The position numbers were made by a program, and so were the translations under genes. Below the pieces are notes generated by a model. The model did not search any database, was not told the origin of the DNA, and saw only the letters and a list, made by a program, of their open reading frames with translations. This document shows positions 34,625-46,819 of a stretch of 64,000 nt of DNA, one piece after another; position 1 is the first letter of the stretch, and each line of letters opens with the position of its first letter. Source of the DNA: Macrotis lagotis (taxonomy: Eukaryota; Chordata; Mammalia; Peramelemorphia; Peramelidae); the NCBI RefSeq assembly GCF_037893015.1, contig NC_133658.1, positions 171,651,711 through 171,715,710 of the forward strand. Direction: 5' to 3'.

Positions 34625-34805
34625 TAGCAAACTTTTTTGTTTTAGCCCTTTTTTATACTCTTAAAAATTTTTGAGGACCTCTTCCCCTCTAAGAGTTTTT
34701 GTTTATATAGGTTATATCTATCAATATTTATGATGCTACACATTAAAATATCTTAGTATCATAATGAAAACAATCTTTATCCTAGACCATACTTGGAGAA
34801 CTGAT
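34625..34805 (+). mobile_element. hAT-Charlie-like element
   Basis: CTTAAAAATTTTTGAGGACC, TTGTTTATATAGGTTATATC and ATCTTAGTATCATAATGAAAAC match in order the two halves of the split element at 24983 and 29070, and provide the joined reference. Confidence 0.5.
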
Positions 34806-34940
34806 GATCTCAAACAGTTAGACTAAAATGATCTTAGGGCAGGCATGTGGATTCAGGACATGGTGATTCCAAGACTGCAAAATATTTATGTCAAAATACT
34901 GCTTTTGAGGATAGGAACTTAGGTAAACTGGAATATTGAA

Positions 34941-35196
34941 CAGCTAGTGGTGGAGTGAATAGAGCACCTGGCCATTGTCTGAAAGACCTGAATTTTGGCC
35001 TCAGATACTTACCTGTTGTGGGTCTCAGGATAAGTTGCTTAATCTTGATCTTTCTTCAACTGAAAAAAAAATGGTAATAATAACAGCTCCAGCCTCACAG
35101 GGTTATTGTGAGATCTAAATAAAGTACTATTTGTAAAAAGCATTTATCATAATGACTGGCACATAGTAGGCACTATGTACATGATTGCTTCCTCTC
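34941..35196 (+). repeat. MIR-family SINE, near full length
   Basis: A head GTGGAGTGAATAGAGCACC, core, GGTAATAATAACAGCTCC, CAGGGTTATTGTGAG and the end ATAGTAGGCACTATGTA reproduce the MIR order. Confidence 0.75.
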
Positions 35197-35371
35197 TTCC
35201 CCTCCGGGTCAGTATTAAAATTCAGAATTGAATCAGTATCATTCAGATCTTAAGGTATTCAGTTATTTTCCTTCCATTTTGAAAACCTTTTGTTTGAAAG
35301 TAGCCCTATTAGTGTGGCTAAACATTCTATTTGTTAATTGGACTTGTCATCCTAATTGATTTTTTTTTGTT

Positions 35372-35556
35372 TTGTTTTTTTTAGGTTTTTGCAAGGCAAT
35401 GGGGTTAAGTGGCTTGCCCAAGGCCACACAGCTAGGTAATTATTAAGTGTCTGAGACCAGATTTGAACCCAGGTACTCCTGATTCCAGGGCCGGTTTGCC
35501 CCCATCCTAATTGTAATATGCAATGGTTTGCCCCCATCCTAATTGTAATATGCAAT
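35372..35556 (-). repeat. 5'-truncated CORE SINE next to a 32-bp tandem duplication
   Basis: The SINE runs 35372-35494 and stops inside its head (CAGGGCCGG). It is followed by two exact copies of a 32-bp unit at 35493-35524 and 35525-35556, beginning GGTTTGCCCCCATCC. CATCCTAATTG before the SINE (about 35348) recurs within the unit, consistent with the SINE target duplication. Confidence 0.85.
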
Positions 35557-35629
35557 TCTCCTTGTTCTGAGACAGGTCAATGATTGTACCTGTTTTTGCA
35601 AAGACCCTGAACATAAATCAGTTAGACTA

Positions 35630-35950
35630 TATTAAGTTCCTACTAAGTGCCAGACACAAATCTATGTGCTTGAGATGCAGATTTTTAAATAAGCAAGCCA
35701 GGCAAACAGTGAAAAGCCAAGGGTTGTGTAAGAGTCTTATTTTTAGATAGCTTATCTTTTTTTCTTTTTTCTTTTTTTTTTTTGGACTAGTCCTGTGATT
35801 TTATTGGCATAAGGAATTCCCTATAAAAAAAATTCCTGCAGTACCATATTTGATGAAAATGCAGTACCATAATTGATTTGTCTTAGAGCCTAAGCAACTG
35901 AGAGATTAGGTTATTTGCCTGGATCCCATAGCCATTATGTATATTGCTTG
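35630..35950 (-). mobile_element. L2/MIR-like 3' end fragments
   Basis: TTCCTACTAAGTGCCAGACAC and GAGATTAGGTTATTTGCCTGG are reversed L2 and MIR-like phrases, with low-complexity T-rich sequence between. Confidence 0.45.
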
Positions 35951-36044
35951 TGGGACTTGAACTCAGGTCTTCTACTTCTTGACCATAGCTCAGACCTCTT
36001 GTCTATATATTTCAAATCTTTGGATAGTTTTTCTTATCAGTTTC

Positions 36045-36197
36045 TTTGTTTTTTTTAAGGTTTTTGCAAGGCAATGGGGGTTAAGTGGCTTGCCCAAGGT
36101 CACACAGCTAGGTGATTATGTGTCTGAGGTCAGATTTGAACTCAGGTACTCCTGACTCCAGGGCCGGTGCTCTATCCACTGTGCCACCTAGCCTCTC
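36045..36197 (-). repeat. CORE-type SINE with target duplication
   Basis: A reverse copy flanked by TTCTTATCAGTTTC (36031-36044) and TTCTTACCAGTTTC (36198-36211), a 14-bp duplication with one change. Confidence 0.9.
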
Positions 36198-36289
36198 TTC
36201 TTACCAGTTTCAAAATAAAGCTTCACTGCCTTAAAAAGATTTTTTTTAAAAAAAGCATTTTAATAGTTATCTCTCTAGTGCCACTGAGG

Positions 36290-36550
36290 CAGTGCAGATT
36301 CATGGAAAGACTGCTTTTGGATTTGGATTTTTGGAAAACGTTGGCTCTGTGCTACCTTGTATACTCACTAGCTGGGTGAGTTTGGGTTATCATGTAACCC
36401 TTCTAAGCCTCAGTTTCCTCATTTGTAAAGGGTAATAACTGTAGAATTTTCCTCAATGGTGATTAAAAAGATCAAATGAAATGATGCATGTTAAGACACC
36501 TTTGCAAAACTTTAAATTGTTCACTAAATGTTAGTTATTGGTACCTATCA
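36290..36550 (+). repeat. MIR-family SINE
   Basis: CTCACTAGCTGGGTGAG, AAGCCTCAGTTTCCTCATTTG and ACTAAATGTTAGTTATTGGTACC are in MIR order. Confidence 0.7.
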
Positions 36551-37039
36551 GCATCAATTTCCTCCTCTGTAAAAAAGAGGAGTTTGGGGTACAAGAGAGG
36601 TACAAGTCCTTACTTCTTATTGATGGTGTGAATATAGGCAGGTCATTTAACCTCCTGAATTTGTTTCCACCTCAGAACAAAAGGGAATAAACATAATTTC
36701 CCTAGCTATTTCATAAAGTAATTGTGAAGTATTTGCCATTATTTAGTGTTATAGAAATAACTTCAGTGCTTGTGGGACAACACTTAAAGAATCTGTTGAA
36801 TTCATCCACTTGGGTCCTCCTCCTCCAGGGAGGCAGGTCACAGTCCCTCCATCTTATTGATCTGTGGAAGCCCAAAGGACTCATCATCACCTGGTGGCAG
36901 TGGGCAGCTCCAGTGTGAGCTGGACTGGTTCACAGTCCACATACAGTCAGTCCATAGGCCTGCCTTTGAAGCCTTTGCAGCTCTGCCAGACTCACCAGAG
37001 TTTCTGTTCTGCTGTCATATTTTCTTGAGCACTCCACTG

Positions 37040-37430
37040 TCATCTCTGCTCTGTGATGTTCTTCAGCACTCCTGTGCTTGGAATGAACCACTTTCTTACC
37101 TCCACCTCAGAGTTCCTCCCTTTCTTAACCTCCACCTCAGAATTCTCACATATTGTTTTCTGAATCAGCCCTTTCCCCACCCCACCCCCACACACGTGGT
37201 AGTGCCCTCCCTCTCTAACTGCCTTTTAATGGTAATTAATGACTTTCTATATATTTTTCTTTATTCCCTTAATATTTGTGCTGTATATCTTTTCAAATGT
37301 ACTTGTTTCTCCCATTAGAATGAAGGCCTTTTGTAAATAGTGATTGTTTCGTTCTTTGTACTTGTATCAGTGCCTAACATAAGGCCTGCCATATAGTAGG
37401 TGCTTAATAAATAATACATACTTTTGATTG
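37040..37430 (+). mobile_element. L2 3' UTR
   Basis: The end TTTGTACTTGTATCAGTGCC then CATATAGTAGGTGCTTAATA is the L2 3' terminus. Inside, CTTACCTCCACCTCAGAGTTC and CTTAACCTCCACCTCAGAATTC are adjacent copies of about 30 bp, a local duplication. Sequence 36551-37039 was not assigned. Confidence 0.6.
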
Positions 37431-38074
37431 ACTGATGAGAACTTTAGAAGCTTTAGAAATGTGAGTTATCACTCTTCTATGGGTTACAAGTTAAAACAAA
37501 TACCACTGATACAGACCTATATAGAAGACATACAGATGAAGAATAAATACAGATAATAAACAGCTGACTTGTGGCTTGTACAGAATTTAAAGGTACAGCA
37601 AATATTTATTTGGTGTCCATCTCTATGCAAGATACTGTGAGGAATACAACGAAGAATGTTTACTGACTTTGTGGATAACACAAAGCAGGGGAGGGAAGAC
37701 TAGCCCACTGGCTGGCAGTCAAGATTCAGAAAGATCTTGGTAAGCTAGAACACTGAGCTGAATTAATGAGATGAAATTTAATAGGGATAAATGTGAAATC
37801 TTAGACTTGCACCTGTGAAGTTGATTTTTTTAAAAATCCAAGATGGGGAAGGACCTAGACAGCCATCTGCCAGAAAAAGATCTGGGTTTTTTAGTGAACT
37901 GCAAGCTCAATATGAGTCAACAGCCAAGAAAACTAGAGCAGTTTTGGACTGTACTTTGACAAACATCCTGTCCAGGTGATAGTGTTATTGAACTCTGCCC
38001 TTAGACCTGCCACATCTGGAGTAACTTGGGTTCAGCTGTAAGAATCCCATGTTTTACTAAGGACATTTGTTGTT

Positions 38075-38480
38075 GAACAAATACAGGAAGCATTACTTAA
38101 GCACTTACTGTCTACCAAGGACTGTCCTAAACACTGAGAATCCAAAAAAAAAAAAAGGCTAAACATAGTACCTTCTCTCTAGGAGCTAGTCTAATGGGAA
38201 ACATCTACATAAATATGGATACACCAGATGCCTACCGAGCAGAAAGGAGGAGTCCTTAGAGGAGCTGCAGAACTAGATCAGACCTCCTGTAGAAGGTGGT
38301 ATTTGAACTGAGCTTTGAAGGAGTGTAAGAGGCACAGGTGAGGAGGGCAGGCATTCCAGGTGTGGGATTCAGATGAGATAAAGACAGACAAAAGGGGGTG
38401 ACATGTTTGTTTTGTGTAGGAAAAAGTAGTAGTTCAGAATGTCTCCATCATCAAGGAGATGGAGGAGAGCAATTATTATT
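38075..38480 (-). mobile_element. L2 fragment inside the L3/CR1
   Basis: AGCACTTACTGTCTACCAAGG, AGGAGCTAGTCTAATGG and AGGGCAGGCATTCCAGGTGTG are a reversed L2 3' region. Confidence 0.7.
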
Positions 38481-39289
38481 TATAAGTTCACCCTGTCCCC
38501 TAGAAGATACAAAGGACATTTTCTAAGACCATATTGACATTACTTTCAAGAAACACTTTTTTTTCAATTGTAAAGAGATCAAATAATATGTGTATTTCAT
38601 TGTTTTAAAATGTCTTTTTTTTGCGTTTCATAATGTACATGTTAGTACAATATTACATACAGTAATTCATAAAACTATGTTATTAAATGTATTATACCTA
38701 TTATTTTTTACTGTTAGGGTCTCACAATAAAAAATTTTGGAGATTCTAGATTTACATGATTCATCCTGGAAGAAATTTGATGATTGAAGATATGGAGATT
38801 GTCCAGAGGAAGGCAACTAGGATGGTGAAGGCCTTGAAAGCTTGGCAATATGAGGATCTATTGAATGAACTGGGGAAATTTTATCTGGAGATGAAAAGAT
38901 TTGAAGCAGGGGCTTGTCAACTATCGTCATGTATATTTGAAAGCTGTTATTTTAGCTCAACCACAGAGGACAGAATCAAGAGCAAAAGGTTCAAGTTGGC
39001 AAGAGGCAAGTTCTAGGGATGATATAGCAAAAAACTTGTTAGCAAATCAGAGCCATTCAAAAAGAGAAATGGCCTTTTTTTTTTTAAAAAAATGGAGCCC
39101 TTTGACAAGCTGGTAAAGATTATGCATCCTCTTTGAAAATATATATGTTTTATTATTCATAATTAAAGCAAATACTAAATATCAGTTATAGGTAGTAAAA
39201 AAAAAGATATAATTATCTTTCCCATTCATTTTTTAAGAATCTCCTCATATCTATTCATGGACCCCTTGGAAGTCTGTGTACTCCATATA

Positions 39290-39800
39290 AAGAAACCCTG
39301 ACCTAGAGGTAATGAGCCATTGAAATTTCTTGAGCAGGATAGTGAAATGATTATACCTGAATTTTAGGTGGATTTGGACAGCTTCCTAAGTGGAAGTACT
39401 CTGAAGGAGGGGAGGATGCATTGGAGAGAGGGACAGACTGGAAGCAGAGAGCCCAATTAAGAGGCTTTTGCAATCTCAGGTGAGAATTGATAAAGGCTTG
39501 ACATGGTACTTTTTGTGCAAGTGGAGAAGAGAAGGGGACAGAGGAGAAGAGATGTAGAGGAAGAATCAATGAAATTTGGTCTCTGATTGGAAATCTGGAC
39601 TGAGGGAAGGGGAGACTCAGATTATGAATTTTAGTGTCCCTAGCTGAAACAGGGAAGTTTGGGGATTGAATTTAGAGGAAGTTGAGTTCTGTTCTGGATG
39701 TACTGAGATGCTTCTGGGGACATCCAGTTGGAAGTGTCTAATAGGCAGTTTATGTGGGACTGGAGTTTCAATAGGACTTGGACAAAGGTACCAGAGTCAT
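39290..39800 (-). mobile_element. L2 fragment inside the L3/CR1
   Basis: GAGCCATTGAAATTTCTTGAGC, GAGGCTTTTGCAATCTCAGG and GAAGTGTCTAATAGGCAG are reversed L2 3' UTR and ORF2-end phrases. Confidence 0.65.
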
Positions 39801-39999
39801 TTACTTAGCTATTATTATAGTGTTAGTGAGTTCTCTGTCACTGGAGGTCTTCAAGCAATAACTGTATGACCATTTGTAGTTATATTATGGAGAGCATTCT
39901 TGTTCAAGTATGAGTTAGGCTAAGTCATGTCTGAGATTCTTTCTTTTTCCTGAGATACTTTCCAAGACTATTTTATGAGATTCTAAGTCATAGTCCCTA

Positions 40000-40990
40000 C
40001 CCTCAAGGGATTCATGCTGTACAAATAATTAGAATATGAAGTAGGGTGTGAATGTACAATAAGGAGGAAGAAATTTCTGGGATGAAGAGAATGAGGGAAG
40101 AAATGAGAGGCAACTTGATAAAGCTAACATTTATGCTAGTTCTTTCAGGATGGGTAAGAACTGAACAAATTCTGTCTCTCTTGAAATGAGTAGGGCATTC
40201 CAGAGGGATCATTTGGAGCAAAGGTGTGAAGGTAGGAATGCACAGGGCAATTTCAGTGATTAGGTGGCAGATTTTTGTGATGGGAGAGAATAGTCAAATG
40301 AAAGAGTATATGCAAATACAAGTGGCAGGAGATGAAGATGGAAAGGTAGCTTCAGAATATTATGAAGAATTTTGAATGGAATGATGGAATTGGATTTCAT
40401 CACATCAGAGGCTGTCTAATCAACTGTCTCAATTTATAGATGAAAAAATTAAGTACCAGACAAGTTAAGTAATGGAGCAATTAAGTAGTAAGTGGTAAAA
40501 TTCATTAGGAAATAAAGAATTATTGAAAGTTTTAGATCAGGGGTGGAGAACTTTTCTGCCAAGGGCCATTTGGGTATTTATAACATCTTTTTTGGACTAT
40601 ATTTGGTCAAACTAATTCACCCCTCAAAAGCTGCTAGATTTATTGAATTTTGAGTCCCACCTGCAGTCTTGGCAATAACACACCAGTATAGTCTGAGGGC
40701 CAAAGGTTCCAACCTGCCCTTGTATTTAGATGGGACAAAGATGATGAGGAGTATTACATGACTAGAGTGTGCTTTAAGAAAATAAATCCATCAGTGTGGT
40801 AGCACCAATCAGTGGGAAGGTGAAGGACTGAGACACTAGGCAGGGAGATGTAGGAAGCTGATGAGGTGATGACCCTGCAGTGGGGTGGTGCCCGTTGAAT
40901 GAAAGAAAGCAGTGGATTTTAAAGATACTGAGTTATAATCAGTGAGGCCTAATTGGGTAAATCAAATGTGTGGGGAGGAAGTGGGTGGGG
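40000..40990 (-). mobile_element. L2 fragments flanking a small hAT element
   Basis: 40000-40430 (CCCTCAAGGGATTCATGC, GTAGGGCATTCCAGAGG, GGCAGGAGATGAAGATGG) and 40734-40990 (GAGTGTGCTTTAAGAAAATAAATC, AGGCAGGGAGATGTAGGAAG) are successive reversed L2 parts. The hAT element and other sequence lie between. Confidence 0.6.
40538..40722. mobile_element. Non-autonomous hAT transposon with target duplication
   Basis: 185 bp beginning CAGGGGTGGAGAAC. The reverse complement of its right end is CAAGGGCAGGTTGGAACC. TTTAGAT at 40531-40537 and 40725-40731 flanks it (about 8 bp with the preceding base), the size expected for hAT. The interior (AAGGGCCATTTGGGTATTTATAAC) has no open frame. Confidence 0.6.
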
Positions 40991-41299
40991 GGGAAGAAAC
41001 AGGCCCAGTATTCTTGCCTTTAAATCATATTGCTTCTCATCTTCCATTTATTCTACAGTGTCTTTGGTATGTAGAAGGAGCCATACTCAATTTGACACCA
41101 GTGCTGAGGAAAACCCCAAACTAAGGGAAATGGAAGAGAAAAGGATTGGATTATTACTATGATATAGCCTGCAAAGGAATTGTTCCTCATAATTTGTTTA
41201 TGCATTGATGTTTAGCAGGTACCACCTTGTGCCAAGCTCAGCTGAGGGTCCTGGGGATAGAAAGCCAGATGAAGATTCTGATGCTGTGTGTAAATGAGA

Positions 41300-42039
41300 C
41301 CTTAGCTTCATTTTGCTTTTCTATTTATTCCTATACCTATGCACTTAGTGAATGACTGCCATAAAGTCAGTGAAGAGAAAATGGAGAAAAACAGGGGATG
41401 TGGAGTCAGAAAATGAGAGTATGAGTCCAACTCTGCCAGTGCTTAACCATATAGGCAAAATACTGGTTGAGCTGTTGTTTCTTGAGGATAATCTTCCAGT
41501 CTTTATAACTCATAAGCTACTTTTAGAGGGCAGTTTTGAAGTAATGTATGTGAAGATATTTTGTTAATTATTCTCTCAGCTTTGATTCTTTACTATGTTG
41601 TTTTCAAGCAGTCACTAAAATACCCTAATGGATCCTAGAATGAGGGCATTAATCTACTTAAGTCTCCTTTAAAAAAATTAAATGATATATTAAAAATAAG
41701 ATTAAATATCAGTGTAGCTTATTCAGACTTACTTAGTAAATCGCTTTAAGGTATATTTACTTTTGCACATCACTCCCTTTACATGACAACCAGCATTTTT
41801 CATTTGTCCATTCAATACTCATTTCCTCTTAATATGGGTAGTATATATATTCCCTTCTTTTGTTTTTTTAACTTTATATTATTTTATGAAGGTCTTTTCA
41901 TATTCCTTTGTATCCTTATACTTGGAAGAATGGAATCCATTATTCCCCTCCCTAAAAAAAAAATAACAAAAACCAACTTACAGAAAATGCCCCTCTTCCT
42001 AACTTGTTTATTTCTGTCAAGGATACCATCATTTTTTTT
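41300..42039. other. Unassigned AT-rich intron sequence
   Basis: No exon or clear repeat. A faint L2 end precedes it near 41190-41300. Confidence 0.4.
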
Positions 42040-43010
42040 TTTTTTAATCCTCAGAACTGGCCACACACTCAAAATCATTCTTGACTTCGTCTCACTCTCC
42101 ATATCCAATAAGTGGTCAAAATTAGTCAATTTCATATCGATGAAATATCTAGACTCTGTCCCTTTCTCTACACTAGAGTCATCACTCTTATTTCAGGCTC
42201 TCATCACTTCTTACTTAACAGCAAATTGGCCTCATAAGTTGGTCTTTCTACCCCCATTCTCTTTGATCTTCAATTCATCCTCCACCTAATTACTAAATTG
42301 AGATTCCCAAAGTTCAGTTCTGACCCTGTCAAAGAAGCTTCAGTGGCTCCCTATTGCTTTAGGATCAAATGTAAACTCCTTTTATTGGCATGGTCTAATG
42401 GATGGAATGCTGCACTTCAACTCACGAAGGCCCTGGGACAGTGGTTTCCTGATTTTTAAAATGGGGATAATAATAGTAATAATAATAATATCAATTTCAC
42501 AGTATTGATCTATTGATCAAATGAGAAGAAATTAGATAAAAGTAAGGTACTTTACAAGACTTAAAAGTACTAATGTAAATATTGTAACTAATTGTCTTTA
42601 CAGACATTTTCTATTACTACTCCTCACATGCTGTGTTACATCCAGACTGGTTTACTTGTTATTTTCTGTACACTGTCTTCTGTATCTGACCACACAGATC
42701 ATTTCCCATCCTGGAATACTTTCCCATGTCACCTAAGTCCCATATCCTTTTGGAATTCTTAATAGCATTCCAAATTCTGCTCAAGTGTGACTATCTAAAG
42801 AGCTCTACTGAACTCTTTCCTTATCATATATACCTAATGCTAATCCCCCCACCCCAATACTTTGAATTGCTTATTGATATATATAGTTTTCTCCCTCATG
42901 GAATATGAGCTCCTTGAAAGCAGCACTTATCTTTATTTTTTTTCTTTGTAACTAGCATCTGGAATAGTGCCTCGTATGTTGTAGGAATTTACTGAATTGG
43001 ATTGTAGTAA
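42040..43010 (+). mobile_element. L2 3' region with a nested MIR
   Basis: TTCAGGCTCTCATCACTTC, CTGACCCTGTCAAAGAAGC, CAGTGGCTCCCTATTGC, CATCCTGGAATACTTTCCC, GGAATATGAGCTCCTTGAAAGC and GGAATAGTGCC are L2 landmarks in order. 42393-42610 (AATGGATGGAATGCTGC, TTTTTAAAATGGGGATAATA) is a MIR insertion splitting it. Confidence 0.78.
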
Positions 43011-43958
43011 GTTTTTTTGCACATTATAGCTCAGGGCCTGGAAGTAAAGTGATTGATTAGGCACTTGTTTCTCTATTATCTATTAAAAATTTAAAAAATG
43101 CCATTCCAGTCTTGGTTACCACTATAGCAGTGTGCTTTTAGAGCCTACTATTCAAACTAGCTCATCAAAATTGGGTAATTAATAGACAGTCTTCATTCTT
43201 TGTATAATCTTTAAAAGTATAGAAAATCCTATGGTAGTTTTGGAATAACAGAGATCCTTGGTAACACATTGGGAAAGAAACAAACCTAAATTGAAATAAA
43301 AATTTAAAAAACTTAAATAGCATTTTAATAAAATGGAAGTTTGTGGAAAAGAGGGTAGGCATGTGTTTATCATAGATAAAGAACATGTGTAAATAGTTAA
43401 AAAGTTTCCTTTCTTTTTCCTTGTGGTTTTCTTTTTAATTTAATGAGGACTTTTTGTGTGAAGGCAAATATCTCCTTATACAAAGAAGTTGAGGGGATAA
43501 AGGTGTTGAGGCAGGGTAGTATTCTAGGTCAGTAGCATCATAGTCAAATAGAAACCTTGGATTTGACACCTGGTTTGTTTGAGTGAGGACTCTATAACCA
43601 GTGGATCACAATGTAGATGTGGGACTGTCCTCCCTTTTCTTTGCTGAAGAGTAGCCAACATAACTCATTTGTCTCCCATCATAGAACTACTCTATGTTTT
43701 GAATTCCTTCTACTAATTTACATTTATAACCTTTTGTAATTACATAGTATACTTTGCCATTTGATTCTCAGAATTTTATGAAATTTTAAGACAATTCAGT
43801 ATTTCAAGATTTAGTGATTTCTTTTATGAGAGTGCCTTTTCCACTGTTTCAGATTATAACATAACCTTTGCCTTTAAATAGTGTTTTAGAACTGGCAGTC
43901 CTTCCCAATTCATTCAGTGGTCAACTTTCTGGTGATAATAATATGAGCCTATAGGTTT
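43011..43958. other. Unassigned intron sequence
   Basis: AT-rich. Nothing recognised. Confidence 0.45.
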
Positions 43959-44135
43959 TTAGAGCTTGAAGAGACCTTAGACATCTTCTCAGTCAACTTC
44001 ATTTGACAGAAGAAACTTAAAGTTCAGAAATTAAGTCATTGACCTGCCCAAATGACTTGTATAACTAAATAGCTGAGGTCTTCTGACTAAGACTAGTATC
44101 CTTTCCACCATAATTACACTGTCTTTAAGGTTAAG
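43959..44135 (-). repeat. MIR-family SINE with CR1-like tail
   Basis: TTAGAGCTTGAAGAGACCTTAG, then TTAAGTCATTGACCTGCCC and CTTTCCACCATAATTACAC: CR1-like tail, core and head in reverse. Confidence 0.55.
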
Positions 44136-45329
44136 ACTTTGTGAAATTAAAACTAGAAGCTCAAATCAGAATTTAGAGCAGGTCTAGACCATAGCATTGT
44201 TTTTGTCCAGCCCTCTCATTTTGGGATAAATTTGTTGAGCATTACTAACAGTGTTTATTAGTTTATTTTTGTATATGTTTCTGACATCTTGAAATATAAA
44301 TGCACATTTCTATTTAACCAGACATTTCCACCCCTCTAGGCCATTGCTATACATTTTGAGTAACCAGTATTGGGCATACATTTATTTTAGTGAAGCAGGT
44401 TTTCAATTTCTGGTGGTACTGGATAGTTTAAATTAAAAAATGTAAAGCAAAGAATCATTAAAACACAACACTCATAACTGGAAAAAAATTCAATTTGTAG
44501 AAATCAATGAAAAGTCTCAGTGGTGGATTGTTGGTTTTTTTTTTTAATAATTGTTTTACTTTTTGAGGTAGATGGCAGAGCTTTACAAAGGTCCTTTATA
44601 CTAAGCTGCCAAACCCCTCACATTTTTCTATCAAAGGCTTCCTTTGAATTTTGAGTGTGTTGAAAAGGTCAGTGATAAAAGCACATCAGGGTTGACAAGG
44701 TCACATGATAGGAGTAAAAGTACATTGTTAAGATACTTTACTCATTCTCTTCCTCATCTAACTTCTTATTAAATCCCTTGATAAAGTCCTGACCTAAGTC
44801 AAGAGTCTTGGATAACTTTCTGGGCACAGAAATTATGTGGAGATAAAAAGAATAATGTCTGTGAAAGCATTTTTATCAGAAGGAGACATTAGGGAGACTG
44901 TAAGACTTACTTCCCTTTAACGTACTACAGGCTTTAACAATACTGACTGTCTTAGCTCCATTGTAATAGGTTTCCTTTGACTTATGGCATATGCTGAAAA
45001 TATGACTTGAAGTAATTAGAGTAAAACCTTGATAATTTGTAATTAAACAAGTCAATGATTATCTTCTTTTTAGGAGGAAACAGTTTGGTCAGGGGATTTA
45101 CTCATCAGAGAGGAGTGTTTGAAAAGGACCAAATGAAATAGGATCTATGAATCTGATCTTTTAAGGGCTAACTCCATGTTTTCTCTTAACCATAAAAATT
45201 GAGAAGAAAACCAACAGTTTGTAATCAAATATGGAAAAAAATTTAGTAAAGTGTACTCACAAGTGATTCTGTTCTTCACAAGAAACCTCACTTAGAGAAA
45301 CATGTCAGGTTTTTCCTCCCAAAATGTGT
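44136..45329. other. Unassigned intron sequence
   Basis: No exon, RNA gene or clear repeat recognised. Confidence 0.45.
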
Positions 45330-45642
45330 AGCATTGGTTGATTTCAACTCCTCCCTCTCACCTCACAGAATTACCCCATTGTCAAATCTTGTCATTTCTA
45401 CCTATATGATATCACTCATATACTCACCCATATTTTCACTCACATTGTCACCACCCTTTTTTGGGCACTCCTCCTCTTCTTGCCTGGACTATTATGAGAA
45501 CTTTCTAAATGGTTTCCCTGCCTCAAGTCTCCTGCCTTTCTAAAACATCTTTTCTTAAAATGTGGGGCCTGACTGTCATTTCTTTTCACAGTAAACTCCA
45601 CTAGCTTCATCACCTTTAGAATTGGACATTGAAAGTCTTCTC

Positions 45643-45797
45643 GCGCAGCTAGGTGGCGTAGTGGATAAAGCACTGGCCTTGGAGTCAGGAGTACCTGGGT
45701 TCAAATCCAGTCTCAGACACTTAATAATTACCTAGCTGTGTGGCCTTGGGCAAGCCACTTAACCCCATTTGCCTTGCAAAAACCTAACAGAAAGAAA
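45643..45797 (+). repeat. CORE-type SINE with perfect 12-bp target duplication
   Basis: Flanked by GAAAGTCTTCTC at 45631-45642 and 45798-45809, inside an L2. Confidence 0.95.
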
Positions 45798-46171
45798 GAA
45801 AGTCTTCTCTTTGAAGTTTAAAGCTCTTTAAACCTGGCCCCTTCCCTCTTTAACAGTCTTTGAATACATTCCGTGATCCGACAACACTGCCCTTCTTGGA
45901 ATACAGTACTCCATCTCCTATTTCTTCATTTATACTGTCTACCATCACTGGAATGCTCTGCTCTGTCACTTGTCTCTTTGGTTTCCTTCCCATCTTTTGC
46001 AGAAAGTCTTTTTTGCTCCTCCTTGTTGATAGTTCCTTCCCTTCTGATTTTAACTCCACCTGTTCTCCATACTTTTAAGTATCTGATTAGAATGTGAACT
46101 CCTGTGAAAGGGACTTTCTTTCTGCTCTGTCTTAAGGGCCTGCTCTTAGCAGCAGCACCATCTTTGTTATG

Positions 46172-46405
46172 GTTTATTGTTCAGTCGTGTCCAACTATTT
46201 TGACCCTATTTGAGGTTTTCTTGGCAAAGATACTGAAGCGGTTTTGCTGTTTCCTTCCACAGCTCATTATACAGATGAGAAAACAGGCAATCAGGATTAA
46301 ATGACTTGCCCAGGGTCACACACCTATGAAGTGGATTTTAACTCTGGAGGATATCTTCCTGTCTTTAGGCCCAGTGCTCTAGACGCTTCCCTGCCTGGCT
46401 TATAG
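46172..46405 (-). repeat. SINE with RTE-BovB-like tail, nested in L2
   Basis: It starts GTTCAGTCGTGTCCAACTAT (BovB-like 3' end), then TTTTCTTGGCAAAGATACTG, GACTTGCCCAGGGTCACAC and the SINE head GCCCAGTGCTCTAGACGC. Confidence 0.8.
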
Positions 46406-46819
46406 CAGGCTCTTAATTAAAGCTTTGTCTCATTTAAGTATTGATTTTGAAGAATAGACATTCCTGATTAATTGAGTTTAGTACCTGGAAAACATGGGCA
46501 CATGCAAGACACTGATAGTTTTCTTTTGTATTGTTTTGGAATTTGTCTAACTGAATTATTTTAAGTGGATATATTCTCCACTTCCTTGTTCACTTCCCTA
46601 AAATGGCTTTTTTTTTTACTCAGGGTGGATCATTATTGTGATTTAACTATGACAGCATGTTTTATGAAAGAGTCTTCCTCAGGAAATGAGGATTTGAATT
46701 CTTGCAACAATGTTCAATTTGATATGTGACTATAGGCTGGCTACTTAGCCTCTTTTACTTATTCCCCATTGCAGGGTTCTATGGAGGAAAATACTTTACA
46801 AATAAAAAAAAAGTAAATA

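Larger units (their letters stand above)
37655..39985 (+). mobile_element. L3/CR1 LINE 3' half in three pieces
   Basis: 37655-38061 (GTGGATAACACAAAGC, GAGATGAAATTTAATAGGGA, TCTGGGTTTTTTAGTGAACTGC), 38752-39110 (CCAGAGGAAGGCAACTAGGATGG, GAACTGGGGAAATTTTATC) and 39822-39985 (CACTGGAGGTCTTCAAGC) follow each other in the CR1-clade consensus. L2 and other sequence fill the gaps. Confidence 0.7.
45330..46450 (+). mobile_element. L2 3' region with two nested SINEs
   Basis: CTTGCCTGGACTATTATGAG, TTCCCTGCCTCAAGTCTCC, AAAGCTCTTTAAACCTGGCC, CACTGGAATGCTCTGC and GAATGTGAACTCCTGTGAAAGG are L2 in order. It resumes after each SINE and ends AGGCTCTTAATTAAAGC. Confidence 0.8.

Noticed and set aside
42040-46100. 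Several open frames of 60-168 codons
   Set aside because: They coincide with L2 or SINE sequence and have no conserved domain or splice sites.
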